A stretch of DNA of 64,000 nt, taken from the NCBI RefSeq assembly GCF_028596025.1, contig NZ_CP117167.1, forward strand, positions 1,054,001 through 1,118,000, given 5' to 3'. Of the stretch, positions 1 to 9,368 are shown piece by piece. Position 1 is the stretch's first letter. Every line of letters begins with the position of its first letter. Origin of the DNA: Mucilaginibacter jinjuensis (GTDB lineage: Bacteria > Bacteroidota > Bacteroidia > Sphingobacteriales > Sphingobacteriaceae). The position numbers were made by a program, and so were the translations under genes. The notes below the pieces were generated by a model. That model had not been told where the DNA came from. It saw only the letters and a list, made by a program, of their open reading frames with translations, and did not search any database.

Positions 1-1079
1 TTACCGAATAAATTCTTGGCGACGATGACACCCCGGGGATCAATAATGAAATTGGACGGGATCTCTTCGATATGGTAAAGATTTTCGGCTGGGCCATCAA
101 ATCTTGCCTGGTCGGAGACCTGTGTCCACACCAGGTGATCCGAATTGATTGCTCTTTGCCAGTCTTTGGCCGCAGTATCCAATGAAACACCTAATAACTG
201 CAGTCCTTTAGGGTGATAGCGGCCGTAGAGTCTGACTATGTTAGGATTTTCATGCCGGCAGGGCGGACACCAGGAAGCCCAAAAATCTACCATGACGTAT
301 TTACTTTTAAACCCAGAAAGCTTTACCTGTTCAGAAGCTATGCTTGCTGATGTAAATTCCGGCGCTTTTTGACCGATGGACACCGGCTTGACGGCTTCCA
401 TTTCTTTGACAAAAGCACGCACCGCTGGGTTGCCGTCAAAATTATGTCTGATTGCTTCTGCATAGGTGATGAGTTGTGACTCGTATTGTTTGCGGTTCAA
501 TGATAAAACCGCATAAAAACCCGCCAAAGACGTTTTGTGGCTAAGCGCAAATTCCAAAGTTTTTTCAGCAAACTTGCTGGCTGTTTTTTGATAAACCGGC
601 GTATAGAACTTTAATAGCGAATCTTTGTTTTTATCTGGTTGCCGCAATTCGTCTTGATAGTAAACCAGCAGTTCCTGATTTTGCCCGGCATAATGATCGT
701 TGAGGCGGTCCCATTTCTGCAACTGCAAACTTTCGGGTGAACCCTCAATCGACGTGCGATGTCCGACATCTTTAAGATTTGTTTGAAACCGAATCTGGTC
801 GCCATTTTTAGCGATCAGGTCAAAGAGTAAACCGCCTACCCTTATTTTATAAAGATTCGGATAGATGGTCGCCCCACGAAAAATGAACTCATTATTTTCA
901 CTAAGATTAGTGGAATCTGTGATCTGAATGCCGGTACTGTCAGCCTTCAGCAGGTAAACCTTTCTCATTTTACCACTGTTTACAATCCTGCCTTTGATCG
1001 AAAATATGTCGCTGTTACTGCATGAGATCATAATCATGAAGACCGAAATACAAAGCCTAGGTTTTAATATACGTTTCAT
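1..1079 (-). CDS. TlpA-family thiol:disulfide oxidoreductase lipoprotein with DUF4369-like N-terminus (3' end outside window)
   Basis: Reading leftward from the ATG at 1079, the frame stays open to the window edge, so the C-terminus is missing. The N-terminus is a lipoprotein signal with Cys in the motif MISCSNSD. A DUF4369-like beta-rich half follows, then a thioredoxin domain with FWASWCPPC and a later IPSNFIIDPRG stretch holding the cis-Pro. Such proteins are anchored to an envelope membrane and reduce or isomerise disulfides in the periplasm. A second TlpA-like gene lies 29 bp upstream in the same direction, so the two are probably co-transcribed. The substrate is not indicated by the sequence. 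Confidence 0.85.
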   Translation of the reverse strand, partial: MKRILKPRLCISVFMIMISCSNSDIFSIKGRIVNSGKMRKVYLLKADSTGIQITDSTNLSENNEFIFRGATIYPNLYKIRVGGLLFDLIAKNGDQIRFQTNLKDVGHRTSIEGSPESLQLQKWDRLNDHYAGQNQELLVYYQDELRQPDKNKDSLLKFYTPVYQKTASKFAEKTLEFALSHKTSLAGFYAVLSLNRKQYESQLITYAEAIRHNFDGNPAVRAFVKEMEAVKPVSIGQKAPEFTSASIASEQVKLSGFKSKYVMVDFWASWCPPCRHENPNIVRLYGRYHPKGLQLLGVSLDTAAKDWQRAINSDHLVWTQVSDQARFDGPAENLYHIEEIPSNFIIDPRGVIVAKNLFG

Positions 1080-1108
1080 GGGAGCTATTTGATCAGTATA
1101 ATTCGTGT

Positions 1109-1678
1109 TTATAGAGAGGTTTTTACCAATTCAATCTGTTTGATCAACTCTTCAGCACGTTGGTCGTTATTCAGTTCCGGATCGTATCCGTCCGATCTAT
1201 GTTTGATTATACCTTTACTATCCAGGATGAACTCTGTAGGAATACCTGATATGCCGAAAATTTTAGAGTACTTGTTTTGCTTTCCATCTGCGCCTTTCTC
1301 ATTAAATAAAACTTGGAAATTGTATTGGAGCTTTGCCATATCCTCCTTAGCCAGGCGAACATACTCTTCCGATCGTTCCTTGGTGTCGATAAACAAAAAA
1401 ACTACTTTCTTATCAGACTTATAATGGGTGACCGCTTTCTGCATGACCAGAAAGTTCTCGTGACAAGGGCCACACCAGGTGGCCCAGAAATAAAGAATGA
1501 CGACCTTGCCCTTAAAGGATGATAGAAACACTGTTTTACCATTGAAGTCTTTCAAACTGAAATCCGGGGCTGCCTGATTGAACGGAATGGTGTCAGCTGG
1601 CATAACAGGCGCGTGAGCTGACCTTCTAAAAAGAATTTTGGACGCCAATACAAACCCATAAAAGAAAAGATATTTCAT
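1109..1678 (-). CDS. TlpA-like periplasmic thioredoxin
   Basis: The 189-aa protein has a short hydrophobic N-terminus (signal or anchor) and an AhpC/TSA-Redoxin fold. It carries the redox motif FWATWCGPC near residue 70 and the cis-Pro segment GISGIPTEFILDSKG near residue 150. The family reduces periplasmic disulfides, often in cytochrome maturation or resistance to oxidative stress. It lies directly upstream of a second, larger TlpA/DUF4369 lipoprotein on the same strand, probably in one operon. Specificity cannot be inferred. Start and length (usual for the family) are unproblematic. Confidence 0.85.
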   Translation of the reverse strand: MKYLFFYGFVLASKILFRRSAHAPVMPADTIPFNQAAPDFSLKDFNGKTVFLSSFKGKVVILYFWATWCGPCHENFLVMQKAVTHYKSDKKVVFLFIDTKERSEEYVRLAKEDMAKLQYNFQVLFNEKGADGKQNKYSKIFGISGIPTEFILDSKGIIKHRSDGYDPELNNDQRAEELIKQIELVKTSL

Positions 1679-2259
1679 ATTGTATTTCGATTATTTAATA
1701 TCTATTTGATTGAGAGACCGATTAATACAGGAAGGTTTTAACTCGGGTTTAAAAGATGCATTTATAGATAAACCACTCTGAATGCTTTACCTGAACTGAT
1801 GTGTTCATTAAGAAAATTAAAAATTTGGAAGATGAAACGAGAAGATCCTGACCCGCGAGCGGTCATTGTCTTGAAAGTGATCTAAGCAAAAGCAGGGGGC
1901 CTTGTTTGGTTGCGCACCGGCCACCTTCAATACTGATAAAATAGCAAACAGATGCTTGCCAGTTGAGATTTTCATTTTTACATCAATTAACCAACGGCAA
2001 TAACCACTATCAGCAGGCCGTTATATTCAGCCAAAGCTACTGGCTGATTGATGGGAAATAAGTTAATGAAGCGTTAATGAAATGTTAATGATGATCAAGT
2101 GCGATCCGGTAACAAGTGTTTATTATAGCCGGCGGCATTTTAATACACATTTATTATAAGAACCGAACAAACCATTGAACCATCTCCCGATCGCTTTAGC
2201 GCGCAGCAGGTACCGATCTAAAACGGTAGATGACAAATTCATGAATTATAAATAAGTCA
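1679..2259. other. Intergenic region with one doubtful short ORF
   Basis: No convincing gene is seen in these ~580 bases. On the minus strand an ATG at 1975 opens a 52-codon frame down to 1817 with a plausible hydrophobic start (MKISTGKHLFAILSVLKVAG) and a Cys pair (PCFCLDHF). It sits just upstream of the two thioredoxin genes on the same strand and could be a leader or small secreted protein. I recognise no family and give it about 30% odds of being real. Confidence 0.4.
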
Positions 2260-3333
2260 TTAACGATCAATTATTTCTAATAGCTTTTTGAGATCCTGTT
2301 CAGAATTGTAAAAATGGAAAGAAACTCTTATGCCCATTCCTCTGGAAGAGAAAATGATATTTTGGCCCTGCAGTTCCCTGATAATACTTGATGGCAGCAT
2401 CAGATTAAAAATATTTGAATGGTCTTTACGGTTTTTTACTGCAGCTGATAATAAATCGCGATCTATGAATGCCTGCCTTGCTTTAAAAGCAACCTGACAG
2501 ATTCTGTTAGCGACATTTTCAATTCCCAGATCTTGTAAATAGGTCACCGCATTAAATAACGAGCCAAAGTTTAAGGTATCAAGGTGCCCTGGTTCAAAAT
2601 ACAATGATAATGTATTTCGATTATTCAAAAACCCTTCGGCAGGCAGTGAAGCTCTTTTTTCATTTATATAAAGTTTTTCGCTGGCTTGTTTTGTCAATAG
2701 TACGAAACCGTTACCGTATCCACCCAACAACCATTTATAGCCGCTGGCTATCAGTACGTCAATGCCCGAATTTTCGAAGTCAAAAGGAGCGGTACCGCAA
2801 AATTGTGTCCCGTCCGCAACAATAATCAATTCGGGATACTTCACTTTTAACAGTCTTAAAAAATCGAGATCGATCTTTATTCCATTGGAGTACTGTACTA
2901 GGCTTAACGCCAGTATATCAGGCTTAAGACGTTCGACAGTATCTAATATATTTACTTCTAATTGCGCATCGATCTCTATATAGGAATACTGATGTCCTCT
3001 ACTCCTGACCGGATAGCTAATAGATGGATAATCTTCTTTTAATAACAGAAAATGTTTCGGCTGGTCAAGGCCTGCCAGTAGCACATTAAATCCATGTGAA
3101 AAATTAGGGACAAGATAAGTACGGCCGACATAGCAATTAAAAAAGTCAGCAATAGTATTTCGGCCCGTTTGCAGGAATTCATCTTTATTTGAACGAAAGA
3201 GACTTCCTGTTAATAAAAAGTCCTCGTCGTGTGCAGTTCGCCAGGCAGATAAGTCGTTCGAAAGTATTCCCGAATTAGCTGTATTTAAGTATGTGCATTT
3301 CTTGAGTACCGGAAATTGATCTGAAAAATCCAT
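2260..3333 (-). CDS. Class V aminotransferase-fold PLP enzyme
   Basis: The 357-aa protein is a fold-type I PLP enzyme of the aminotransferase class V/cysteine desulfurase/kynureninase group. Visible landmarks are the cofactor Asp and following Gln in VADGTQFCG (Asp174, Gln177) and the Schiff-base Lys in SGYKWLLGG (Lys200). The N-terminal YLNTANSGILS matches the usual substrate-binding start of the family. The length is slightly short for a NifS-type desulfurase, and no mobile Cys loop is obvious. It is therefore better called a generic class V enzyme. It stands alone; the flanks are non-coding or decayed. Confidence 0.8.
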   Translation of the reverse strand: MDFSDQFPVLKKCTYLNTANSGILSNDLSAWRTAHDEDFLLTGSLFRSNKDEFLQTGRNTIADFFNCYVGRTYLVPNFSHGFNVLLAGLDQPKHFLLLKEDYPSISYPVRSRGHQYSYIEIDAQLEVNILDTVERLKPDILALSLVQYSNGIKIDLDFLRLLKVKYPELIIVADGTQFCGTAPFDFENSGIDVLIASGYKWLLGGYGNGFVLLTKQASEKLYINEKRASLPAEGFLNNRNTLSLYFEPGHLDTLNFGSLFNAVTYLQDLGIENVANRICQVAFKARQAFIDRDLLSAAVKNRKDHSNIFNLMLPSSIIRELQGQNIIFSSRGMGIRVSFHFYNSEQDLKKLLEIIDR

Positions 3334-3717
3334 GCGTAAAATTAAATATTAAAAGGAAAGAAATTTCTTTAATTCTTTAGATGATGATTTTATACGAAGT
3401 CATTCATTTCCTTCTGTTGACGGAAAGCCATATGAAATTAAATCAATCTAGACGACAAATCTCCCTTATGCTTAGGTGAACATGCCACCATCGTACTTTC
3501 CAACCAACTCAATATCGATCTTACTTCATCGTTTAATATTGTCGGCGTTTTCGCGGGATCTTTTACTGTAAGTATTGGAATACTATAGATGCGCTATATT
3601 TCCAGACCTCATTCTTGTGCAGTAAATATTGATGCCTTTGCATTTTCTTAAGTACAGCGACAGCTCGTATCATTTCTATTTCGTCGTAAGAAAAGCTTAT
3701 ATTATTTTTGAGGTGGG
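3334..3717. other. Intergenic region, nothing recognised
   Basis: AT-rich sequence between the PLP enzyme gene and the broken response regulator. I see no ORF with credible composition, no clear hairpin terminator and no repeat. It may contain the decayed 3' end of the response-regulator relic. Confidence 0.4.
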
Positions 3718-4066
3718 TTATAAAAGTATCGAACATTCAGGCGAGGTCAAATTGTGTTGATGAAATAGTATTATAATGTATTGCAATAAATGACTTACAG
3801 GGATCAAAGACATGCTTAATGTCGTTTGAGATGCCTGTCTATTCGGCGATGAACTGATAGTCGATACCCACACAGACACTTTCGATCGTATTCGCGGATC
3901 TGCAGCCAGGTATTTTCGCAGGCGGGTAACAAAAACATCCATGCTTCTGCCAAAAAAAATCATTTTCTTTCCACAATTCCTGAATGATCTGTTCTCTTTG
4001 ATCAATTGACCGCTGTGCTGATATAAATACAAAAGCAAGTCGGATTCGCTGTGTCAACATTTGCAC
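3718..4066 (-). pseudogene. Relic of an OmpR-type response regulator (winged-helix part)
   Basis: Two minus-strand frames together spell the C-terminal DNA-binding domain of an OmpR/PhoB-family regulator. One holds REQIIQELWKENDFFW. The other holds GRSMDVFVTRLRKYLAADP, the recognition-helix block of such proteins. They are joined only by frameshifts, and no intact receiver domain remains upstream. The protein would have bound DNA as the output of a two-component pair. Multiple lesions argue for genuine decay rather than one sequencing error. Confidence 0.7.
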
Positions 4067-4139
4067 CTGTGCTCCGTTCTTCAGACGTAATCCCTATTCT
4101 CTAAAATGTTCCGTAGGATGCGTTCCAAAGGCTTTCGAC

Positions 4140-4750
4140 CTATATGGAGTGTAACTGGTGTTTCCCGCAGATTCGTCTCAAATTTCCGGCCGGCTTTGGG
4201 ATAATCATTAAAAGATAGCTGCGCAGGAAATCCGGCATGATGAGTGGTTTGAAGACGTTATCATTTTTTTCCAGCATAGCACTTTCCGATACCGATTTTA
4301 CACTGGTATACAGCCGATGCTGTTGTCGGTCGAGCACTGCAATGGTTTCATCCAGCAAGCGTTCATCAGAGCGGATGGCTAGCGTTCTCAGTTTCTTCAG
4401 GAAAAGCGTCTTGTCAATTTGCCGGGCAGCATAATGGGCGGAGAGCATCAGTATGCCCGATAACACTTGCTCATGAAACCGAAGATAGCGGGTTCTTTTT
4501 GGAAACGTTTCGATCCGGGGTGCGACTTCTTTAAAATAATTCTCCCTTGTCAGGTGATAAGTATTACTGACCAGATAAACTGGATCGCGCCCAGCATCAT
4601 TACTACGATTACACATAAGACCCTTAAATAGCTATTTTTTTTTGCATCACGACGAATGGTATTGAACAGATCTTCCTTTTTCGGCTCCGCGATAGCCGGG
4701 TAGTCCCATCGCACGCGGTGTATTTCATAGATCCTTTTCATGCCCTTCAA
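4140..4750 (-). pseudogene. Frameshifted membrane protein of unknown function
   Basis: The N-terminal part (ATG at 4750) is a ~45-residue soluble stretch, then one transmembrane helix (VLCVIVVMMLGAIQFIWSV). It stops at 4550. The next frame continues with SNTYHLTRENYFKEVAPRI and runs to 4140 with well-formed helical composition. One frameshift in the ~4550-4616 overlap would restore a single protein of about 200 aa. I do not recognise the family. It precedes the broken response regulator on the same strand, so both may belong to one inactivated locus. Confidence 0.6.
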
Positions 4751-4777
4751 ATAACTAAAGTTTGATCCGGCTATGTC

Positions 4778-5206
4778 TTAATTGCTTTGCTGCACATCAT
4801 GTAGTCGTTCCTTTAATAAAGCTGTATATTTTTTAAGTGTTTTCGCTTTGTTCTTTTTTATTTCTTTAAAAACAGCGCTCTGTTCTTGCTCCACCAAATG
4901 CTCGGTACCCCAAAGAATGATCTCTACGATGATCGGCAACATGCTAATCCCTTTCTCAGTCAGTACATATTCTTTCTTTAGTTTATTCGCAGCCAAACCT
5001 CTTTTGATTATCAGTTCATTTTTTTCCAAAAACTTTAAACGGTTAGCCAGAATATTGGTGGCTATACCCTCCACTGATTCCAGCATTTCGTTATAGGTAT
5101 ACTTTTTCTGAAATATAATATCACGAATGATCAATAGACTCCACTTATCACCTATGAGATCAAGTGTGGTACTTACCGGGCAACGTGTAGATCTTAATGC
5201 TTTCAT
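4778..5206 (-). CDS. HxlR-family winged-helix regulator
   Basis: The ~142-aa protein begins at the ATG at 5206; a GTG three codons upstream is less likely. It shows the HxlR/MarR-like architecture: CPVSTTLDLIGDKWSLLIIRDI near the start, then the helix-turn-helix YTYNEMLESVEGIATNILANRL and the wing region. One early Cys (in TRCPV) could be redox-responsive, as in some relatives. It is divergent from an oxidoreductase operon across ~290 bp. That gap contains two identical ACTTGC-N5-GCAAGT palindromes, which are its probable binding sites. It likely represses the operon, and may repress itself. Confidence 0.9.
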   Translation of the reverse strand: MKALRSTRCPVSTTLDLIGDKWSLLIIRDIIFQKKYTYNEMLESVEGIATNILANRLKFLEKNELIIKRGLAANKLKKEYVLTEKGISMLPIIVEIILWGTEHLVEQEQSAVFKEIKKNKAKTLKKYTALLKERLHDVQQSN

Positions 5207-5412
5207 AACGATCACAAAAATAAGTCATTGAATAAAACTACGGTCACGCACCTGTAAAACATCTGTTTATAGGTTCGCAAAAAGCTGAAAATCACTTAAT
5301 TGCCCTTGGATCCCAGTCTTCTGCGAACCGGTTTTTCAGGTAACCGAATGTATCTTACCGAGGTGCCCGCTTTATCATTGCACGGTAAAAATAGGAAAAC
5401 CATTTTAAATTT

Positions 5413-5463
5413 ACTTGCAAAAAGCAAGTTTGTATCTAATTTTGAAACTTGCAAAAAGCAAGT
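5413..5463 (+). promoter_or_regulatory. Promoter of the SDR operon flanked by twin palindromic operators
   Basis: Two identical 17-bp inverted repeats, ACTTGC-AAAAA-GCAAGT, occupy 5413-5429 and 5447-5463 with centres 34 bp apart. Between them, 5437-5444 reads TAATTTTG, a perfect Bacteroidetes -7 element (TAnnTTTG). A TTG about 19 bp upstream lies inside the first palindrome and can serve as the -33 element. The first operator therefore covers -33, and the second covers the expected transcription start. This geometry suits repression by the divergent HxlR protein. The start codon of the SDR gene is at 5495. Confidence 0.75.
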
Positions 5464-5494
5464 TAATTTATTATTTATCTTAAAAATTTAGATC

Positions 5495-6262
5495 ATGAGC
5501 AATACACAAAATGGGAACAGACTTCAGGGTAAAGTAGCGCTTATCACCGGAGCCAACAGCGGTATCGGCCTGGCAAGTGCCAAGCGTTTCGTGGCAGAGG
5601 GGGCGTATGTTTATATCACCGGCCGCCGCCAAGAACAATTAGATCAGGCTATGGCAGAGATCGGAGAAAATGTGACCGCGATTCGTGGCGACATCAGCAA
5701 AATCGCAGACTTGGACCATATTTATTCGGTCATTAAAGCTAAACATGAACATTTAGACATCCTATTCGCCAATGCGGGCTCGGGTAATCTGGAACCGCTG
5801 GGCAAGATCACCGAGGCAGACTTTGACCAAACCTTCGGCGTTAACGTGAAAGGCACACTGTTCACTGTTCAAAAAGGACTCCCGTTGTTGAAGTCAGGAA
5901 GTTCAATTATCCTGACGGGTTCTACCACCGGTAGCAAAGGAACAGCGGCATTCAGCGTTTACAGTGCCACCAAAGCAGCGGTACGCAACTTTGCCCGTAG
6001 CTGGGCAGTCGATCTGAAAGGATCAGGCATTCGTGTAAATGTGTTGTCACCTGGCGCGACCAGTACACCAGGTTTGCTGGACCTGCTGGATTCTACAGGC
6101 TTCCAGACCCAGGCCTTGCAAGGTTTCAGCGATACAGCTCCACTTGGCCGTGTTGGTGCCCCTGAAGAGATCGCTTCGGCAGCCTTGTTCCTGGCATCAG
6201 ACGACAGCAGTTATATGACCGGTAGTGAAATATTTGTTGACGGCGGTCTGGCACAGATATAG
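5495..6262 (+). CDS. Short-chain dehydrogenase/reductase
   Basis: The 255-aa protein is a classical SDR using NAD(P)H. It has the Rossmann motif TGANSGIG at residues 18-25, the NAG segment at 93-95, catalytic Ser near 143 and the YSATK motif (Tyr156, Lys160). The C-terminus has the typical [11 protein letters not shown]. The arginines after the second strand (TGRRQEQL) suggest NADPH. It is the first gene of a four-gene operon behind an HxlR-type operator pair. Such HxlR-SDR pairs often respond to electrophiles, but the substrate here is not deducible. Confidence 0.92.
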   Translation: MSNTQNGNRLQGKVALITGANSGIGLASAKRFVAEGAYVYITGRRQEQLDQAMAEIGENVTAIRGDISKIADLDHIYSVIKAKHEHLDILFANAGSGNLEPLGKITEADFDQTFGVNVKGTLFTVQKGLPLLKSGSSIILTGSTTGSKGTAAFSVYSATKAAVRNFARSWAVDLKGSGIRVNVLSPGATSTPGLLDLLDSTGFQTQALQGFSDTAPLGRVGAPEEIASAALFLASDDSSYMTGSEIFVDGGLAQI

Positions 6263-6353
6263 CCGCGATAAAAACTAAGGCGCTGCGGGATAGGCTCGAT
6301 AAACCTATTCTGTAGCGCCACCAACTCATATCTGATACACGAAATAAAAAATC

Positions 6354-6821
6354 ATGAAAATCGAAATAGAACAACAAGCAGGTGCGGCCGAAGGATTGGC
6401 TTCCCTGTCATTATACGACGTGGCTTTTACCGTTTCTGACCTGAACAAAGCTACCAACTGGTATGCCAGCGTATTGAACTTCAAACTGGTCAAAACTTCT
6501 GCTTTTGATATTCCTACAGGGCAAGCTACTGCGGCGATTATGGAGGGCGCAGGTATCCGGTTGGAATTACTGCATATTCCCGGTGGGAAAAGAATTGAAG
6601 CGATGTTTGCGCCGGTTCCCCTTCACCTGATACCTATCGGCAACAAGGCCATCGTATTTCAGGTAGAAGACCTGAAAAAGGCATCCGAAGAATTAGCGGC
6701 TAAGGGGATTGGCTTTGTATGGCGCGAACACTACCTGACCGATGGCGGTATGCTTTGTTCCATGATCGAAGATGTGGACGGGAATAAGATCAATATTTTT
6801 CAAAGGAATACCACTGTTTAA
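6354..6821 (+). CDS. VOC (glyoxalase/bleomycin-resistance fold) protein
   Basis: The 155-aa protein has two beta-alpha-beta-beta-beta modules of the vicinal oxygen chelate fold. It opens with YDVAFTVSDLNKATNWYASVL near residue 20 and closes with IEDVDGNKINIFQ, which carries an acidic metal-ligand position. The first His ligand of glyoxalase I is not obvious, so catalysis is uncertain. It follows the SDR gene by ~90 bp and precedes two SnoaL-fold genes, suggesting one pathway for a reactive small molecule. Enzyme or binding protein cannot be decided. Confidence 0.8.
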   Translation: MKIEIEQQAGAAEGLASLSLYDVAFTVSDLNKATNWYASVLNFKLVKTSAFDIPTGQATAAIMEGAGIRLELLHIPGGKRIEAMFAPVPLHLIPIGNKAIVFQVEDLKKASEELAAKGIGFVWREHYLTDGGMLCSMIEDVDGNKINIFQRNTTV

Positions 6822-6880
6822 TCCGTGCATCCTCCCCCCCCCAAGAAAAAATGCTATAAAACTAAACAACAAGCACAGAC

Positions 6881-7429
6881 ATGATAGCTAATTGTAAACA
6901 TATCATCGTGTTATTTGGCCTGATAGCCTTAACAACGGTTTCTCAGGGCGCAAAAACAGGTCAAGAAATTACCGGCTCAAATACACCGACGCAGGAGGTC
7001 GAAAAACGAAAGGGGATCGCCGTCCAATACTTCAGGTCCATTGATAAAGGAGCTGTAGACAGTACTTTTTTCAATCAGTTCACGGACGACGTGGATTTTT
7101 ATTTTCCAAAATTCGGTAACGTTAAAGGCAAAAGCGGGATTAGTAAATTTTTCAGGGATGTCGGCAGCAGTATGCGAAGCATCCATCATGATATTCAAAA
7201 TTTCAAGGTCATCGGCGAAGATAATTACGTGGTTGTTGAAGGCCAGGAAAGTGGCGTGATGAAAGATGGAGTGGTTTGGCCCGACAATAAAGTTTCGCAC
7301 GGTAGATTTTGCTGTGTATTCGAGTTCCGGGGTGATCTTATCAGCCGTTTTTACATCTATGTAGATCCTGATTTCACTTCCTCTGACCAAGTCAGGATCG
7401 ACAGATTCAAGCAAAAAGCGGAACAATAA
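6881..7429 (+). CDS. Secreted SnoaL/NTF2-like protein
   Basis: The 182-aa protein starts with a signal peptide (IIVLFGLIALTTVSQG). A ~120-residue NTF2-like alpha+beta cone domain follows (AVQYFRSIDKGAVDSTFFNQF, then VKGKSGISKFFRDV). This fold covers polyketide cyclases, dehydratases and isomerases as well as pure binding proteins. The export signal indicates a periplasmic location, unlike the cytoplasmic SDR and VOC proteins before it. It is third in the HxlR-controlled operon. The 18-bp gap to the next SnoaL-containing gene implies co-transcription. Confidence 0.75.
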   Translation: MIANCKHIIVLFGLIALTTVSQGAKTGQEITGSNTPTQEVEKRKGIAVQYFRSIDKGAVDSTFFNQFTDDVDFYFPKFGNVKGKSGISKFFRDVGSSMRSIHHDIQNFKVIGEDNYVVVEGQESGVMKDGVVWPDNKVSHGRFCCVFEFRGDLISRFYIYVDPDFTSSDQVRIDRFKQKAEQ

Positions 7430-7447
7430 TACCATATCAATAATACG

Positions 7448-8506
7448 ATGAAACGGGAAATTTTTTTAAAACTATTATCCACGGGTGCGGTCATGCTTAG
7501 TCCGGTTGTCAAAGCTAGCAGTGTGTTCGCCCATTCAAATATCAATCAAATGAAAAGCAACATAACAGCCAAACAATTACTCTTTGGTTACCTCGAAAAC
7601 ATCAATGACGCTGATAAAGTCATTGAATTATTTGCCGATGATGCCGTCATTGAACTGCCTTACCTGAAGAGCCTAGGGATGCCGTGGCAATGGAGGGGCA
7701 AGGATGTATTGCATGAATTTCTAAAGGAAATACCGGAAATGTTCCCCGGTTTTGCCTTCAAAGATATACAGATCCATATCGACACGCCGGACCAGGTTTT
7801 CGCTGAGTATAGCGTTGATTGTAAAGCCGCTTCCACAGGCCGGCCTTACCAACAAACCTATATGGGCAGACTTGTTGCGAAAGATGGCAAGATCCAACTA
7901 TTGAGAGAAGCTCTGGATATGGCACAGGTGGCCAAAAGCATGGCTCCCTTTGACTTATCGGACCACCATGAGGGGGCGGTCGCGGGAATCGATCATATCG
8001 GTATTAACGTGCCTGATATTGATGCGGCAACCGTCTTTCTGCAAAAAGCCTTTGGTGCGGAAGTTGTTTATGAATCTTACAGCAAAAAACAGTCCCCATT
8101 AGAATTCGAAGGTGTTGAGGCTACTTTAAATGTCGCTCTGCACACGAAGTTGTATGCCTGCCGGATGATCAAGATCGGGCATGGACCAAATATCGAATTA
8201 TTTGAGGTGCATGTTGATGGCCAAAAGCAAGCGATTCTGTCCAGCGATCTTGGATTGCAGCATTTTGCTGTTTACACGGACAACATTAAATCTGCCCTTG
8301 AAAAGTTCGCTGCCGCCGGGGGGAAGGTGCTGTCAGAACCTGCCCGGTTGTTATTCCCGCTGGAAACGGGTGCTCAAAATTATTTCTGCTACGCAAGAAC
8401 TCCTTGGGGCACTTCAGTTGAGTTTATTACCTATCCCGAAGGTATGCCTTATGAGAACGGCACACACCTTCGCAGGTGGAAGGCCGGTCTACCCAACGCC
8501 AATTGA
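7448..8506 (+). CDS. SnoaL-VOC two-domain protein with signal-like N-terminus
   Basis: The 352-aa protein begins with a hydrophobic signal-like segment (LKLLSTGAVMLSPVVKASS). Residues ~40-165 form a SnoaL/NTF2-like domain and residues ~180-330 a VOC domain. The latter shows IDHIGINVPDIDAATVFLQK, with a metal-type His in the first strand, and GTSVEFITYP at the end. The VOC half resembles 4-hydroxyphenylpyruvate-dioxygenase-like modules. Joining in one chain the two folds that occur separately upstream suggests the domains act on the same compound. It is the last gene of the operon, and a hairpin lies ~50 bp downstream. Confidence 0.78.
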   Translation: MKREIFLKLLSTGAVMLSPVVKASSVFAHSNINQMKSNITAKQLLFGYLENINDADKVIELFADDAVIELPYLKSLGMPWQWRGKDVLHEFLKEIPEMFPGFAFKDIQIHIDTPDQVFAEYSVDCKAASTGRPYQQTYMGRLVAKDGKIQLLREALDMAQVAKSMAPFDLSDHHEGAVAGIDHIGINVPDIDAATVFLQKAFGAEVVYESYSKKQSPLEFEGVEATLNVALHTKLYACRMIKIGHGPNIELFEVHVDGQKQAILSSDLGLQHFAVYTDNIKSALEKFAAAGGKVLSEPARLLFPLETGAQNYFCYARTPWGTSVEFITYPEGMPYENGTHLRRWKAGLPNAN

Positions 8507-8555
8507 TCATTAAAACCTGTAAAATTTGGATTTTACTTGGAAGTTTCATTGATAG

Positions 8556-8596
8556 ATATTTCTTTCAGGCGCGATAATCCGTCCTGAAGGAAATAT
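8556..8596 (+). terminator. Hairpin after the SDR-VOC-SnoaL operon
   Basis: Arms 8556-8569 and 8583-8596 pair over 14 bp (ATATTTCTTTCAGG with CCTGAAGGAAATAT, one G-T wobble) around a 13-nt loop. It starts 50 bp after the last stop codon. There is no long T-run, so it may act as a 3' stabilising structure rather than an intrinsic terminator. Confidence 0.5.
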
Positions 8597-9368
8597 TTGC
8601 TAATAAATAAAGTAGGATACTAATGCACCACAGCAAGTGCTAAAAACAATTGATCAGGAGCCAAACGATTTTCTCATGAATCAGGTGGATGCAGTAGGGG
8701 ATAACGGCAATGCGACGGATGATTTTGTTGCCAGATATATATTCAAGTCCGGTCGTTCCTGATCATCCGATAATCTAACGGCAAAACAAAGCCCGGCCAC
8801 ATATAAAGGCCAGCTTATGGTAGAGAAATATCTAAAATATTCTAAACGTCGATAGGCCAGACCCAAGAAAAGTCATTCTCAGCATAAGACAGCCCACTTT
8901 TTGAGTTTGATAAATAAAGCCCCCCATACGATCCGGCGATAAGAAAACACCGTTTAAATAATACATCCGCAAATTCCAGCCACGGAAATAAGTCACAAGA
9001 CCCTAACCACAAAAGGGCAATTAGATAATTGTTGAGGGCATACTCTGGATATTTCAACGAAACTTAAGCAGTTCGCACTGTAAAGGGTATAGAAGAACTC
9101 CTTATGCCTACATATATCAACTATGTTGTTATCAGTAAGTGCAACTTGTACGCTGGTTCGCCGACCACTGCTAGTACGACTACGCCGGAATGAATGGTAT
9201 AGACTTTTTCAGGTATAATTTAAGATTTTGCTAAACCAAATTAATCCAGCCAACGTGGTAAAATATACTAGACAAGACTTCGGCTCCTTTATTCCGTTCA
9301 CCAATGTTGAGAGTCGGTCAATTATGATTTTTGCTTTGAGATAATAAAATTGCCTGGTCGCAATCTGA
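8597..9368. other. Intergenic region with a possible C-terminal gene relic
   Basis: No intact gene is seen in ~770 bases. Around 8640-8759 the plus strand reads a coherent short frame (DQEPNDFLMNQVDAVGDNGN, then DDFVARYIFKSGRS, stop at 8759) that looks like the tail of a lost protein. No family was recognised. The rest shows no ORF of credible composition, repeat or RNA gene. Confidence 0.35.

Noticed and set aside
1089..1424. Plus-strand open frame of 111 codons
   Set aside because: It lies antisense to the TlpA-like gene at 1109-1678, whose protein has the full thioredoxin motif set; the plus frame has no recognisable features.
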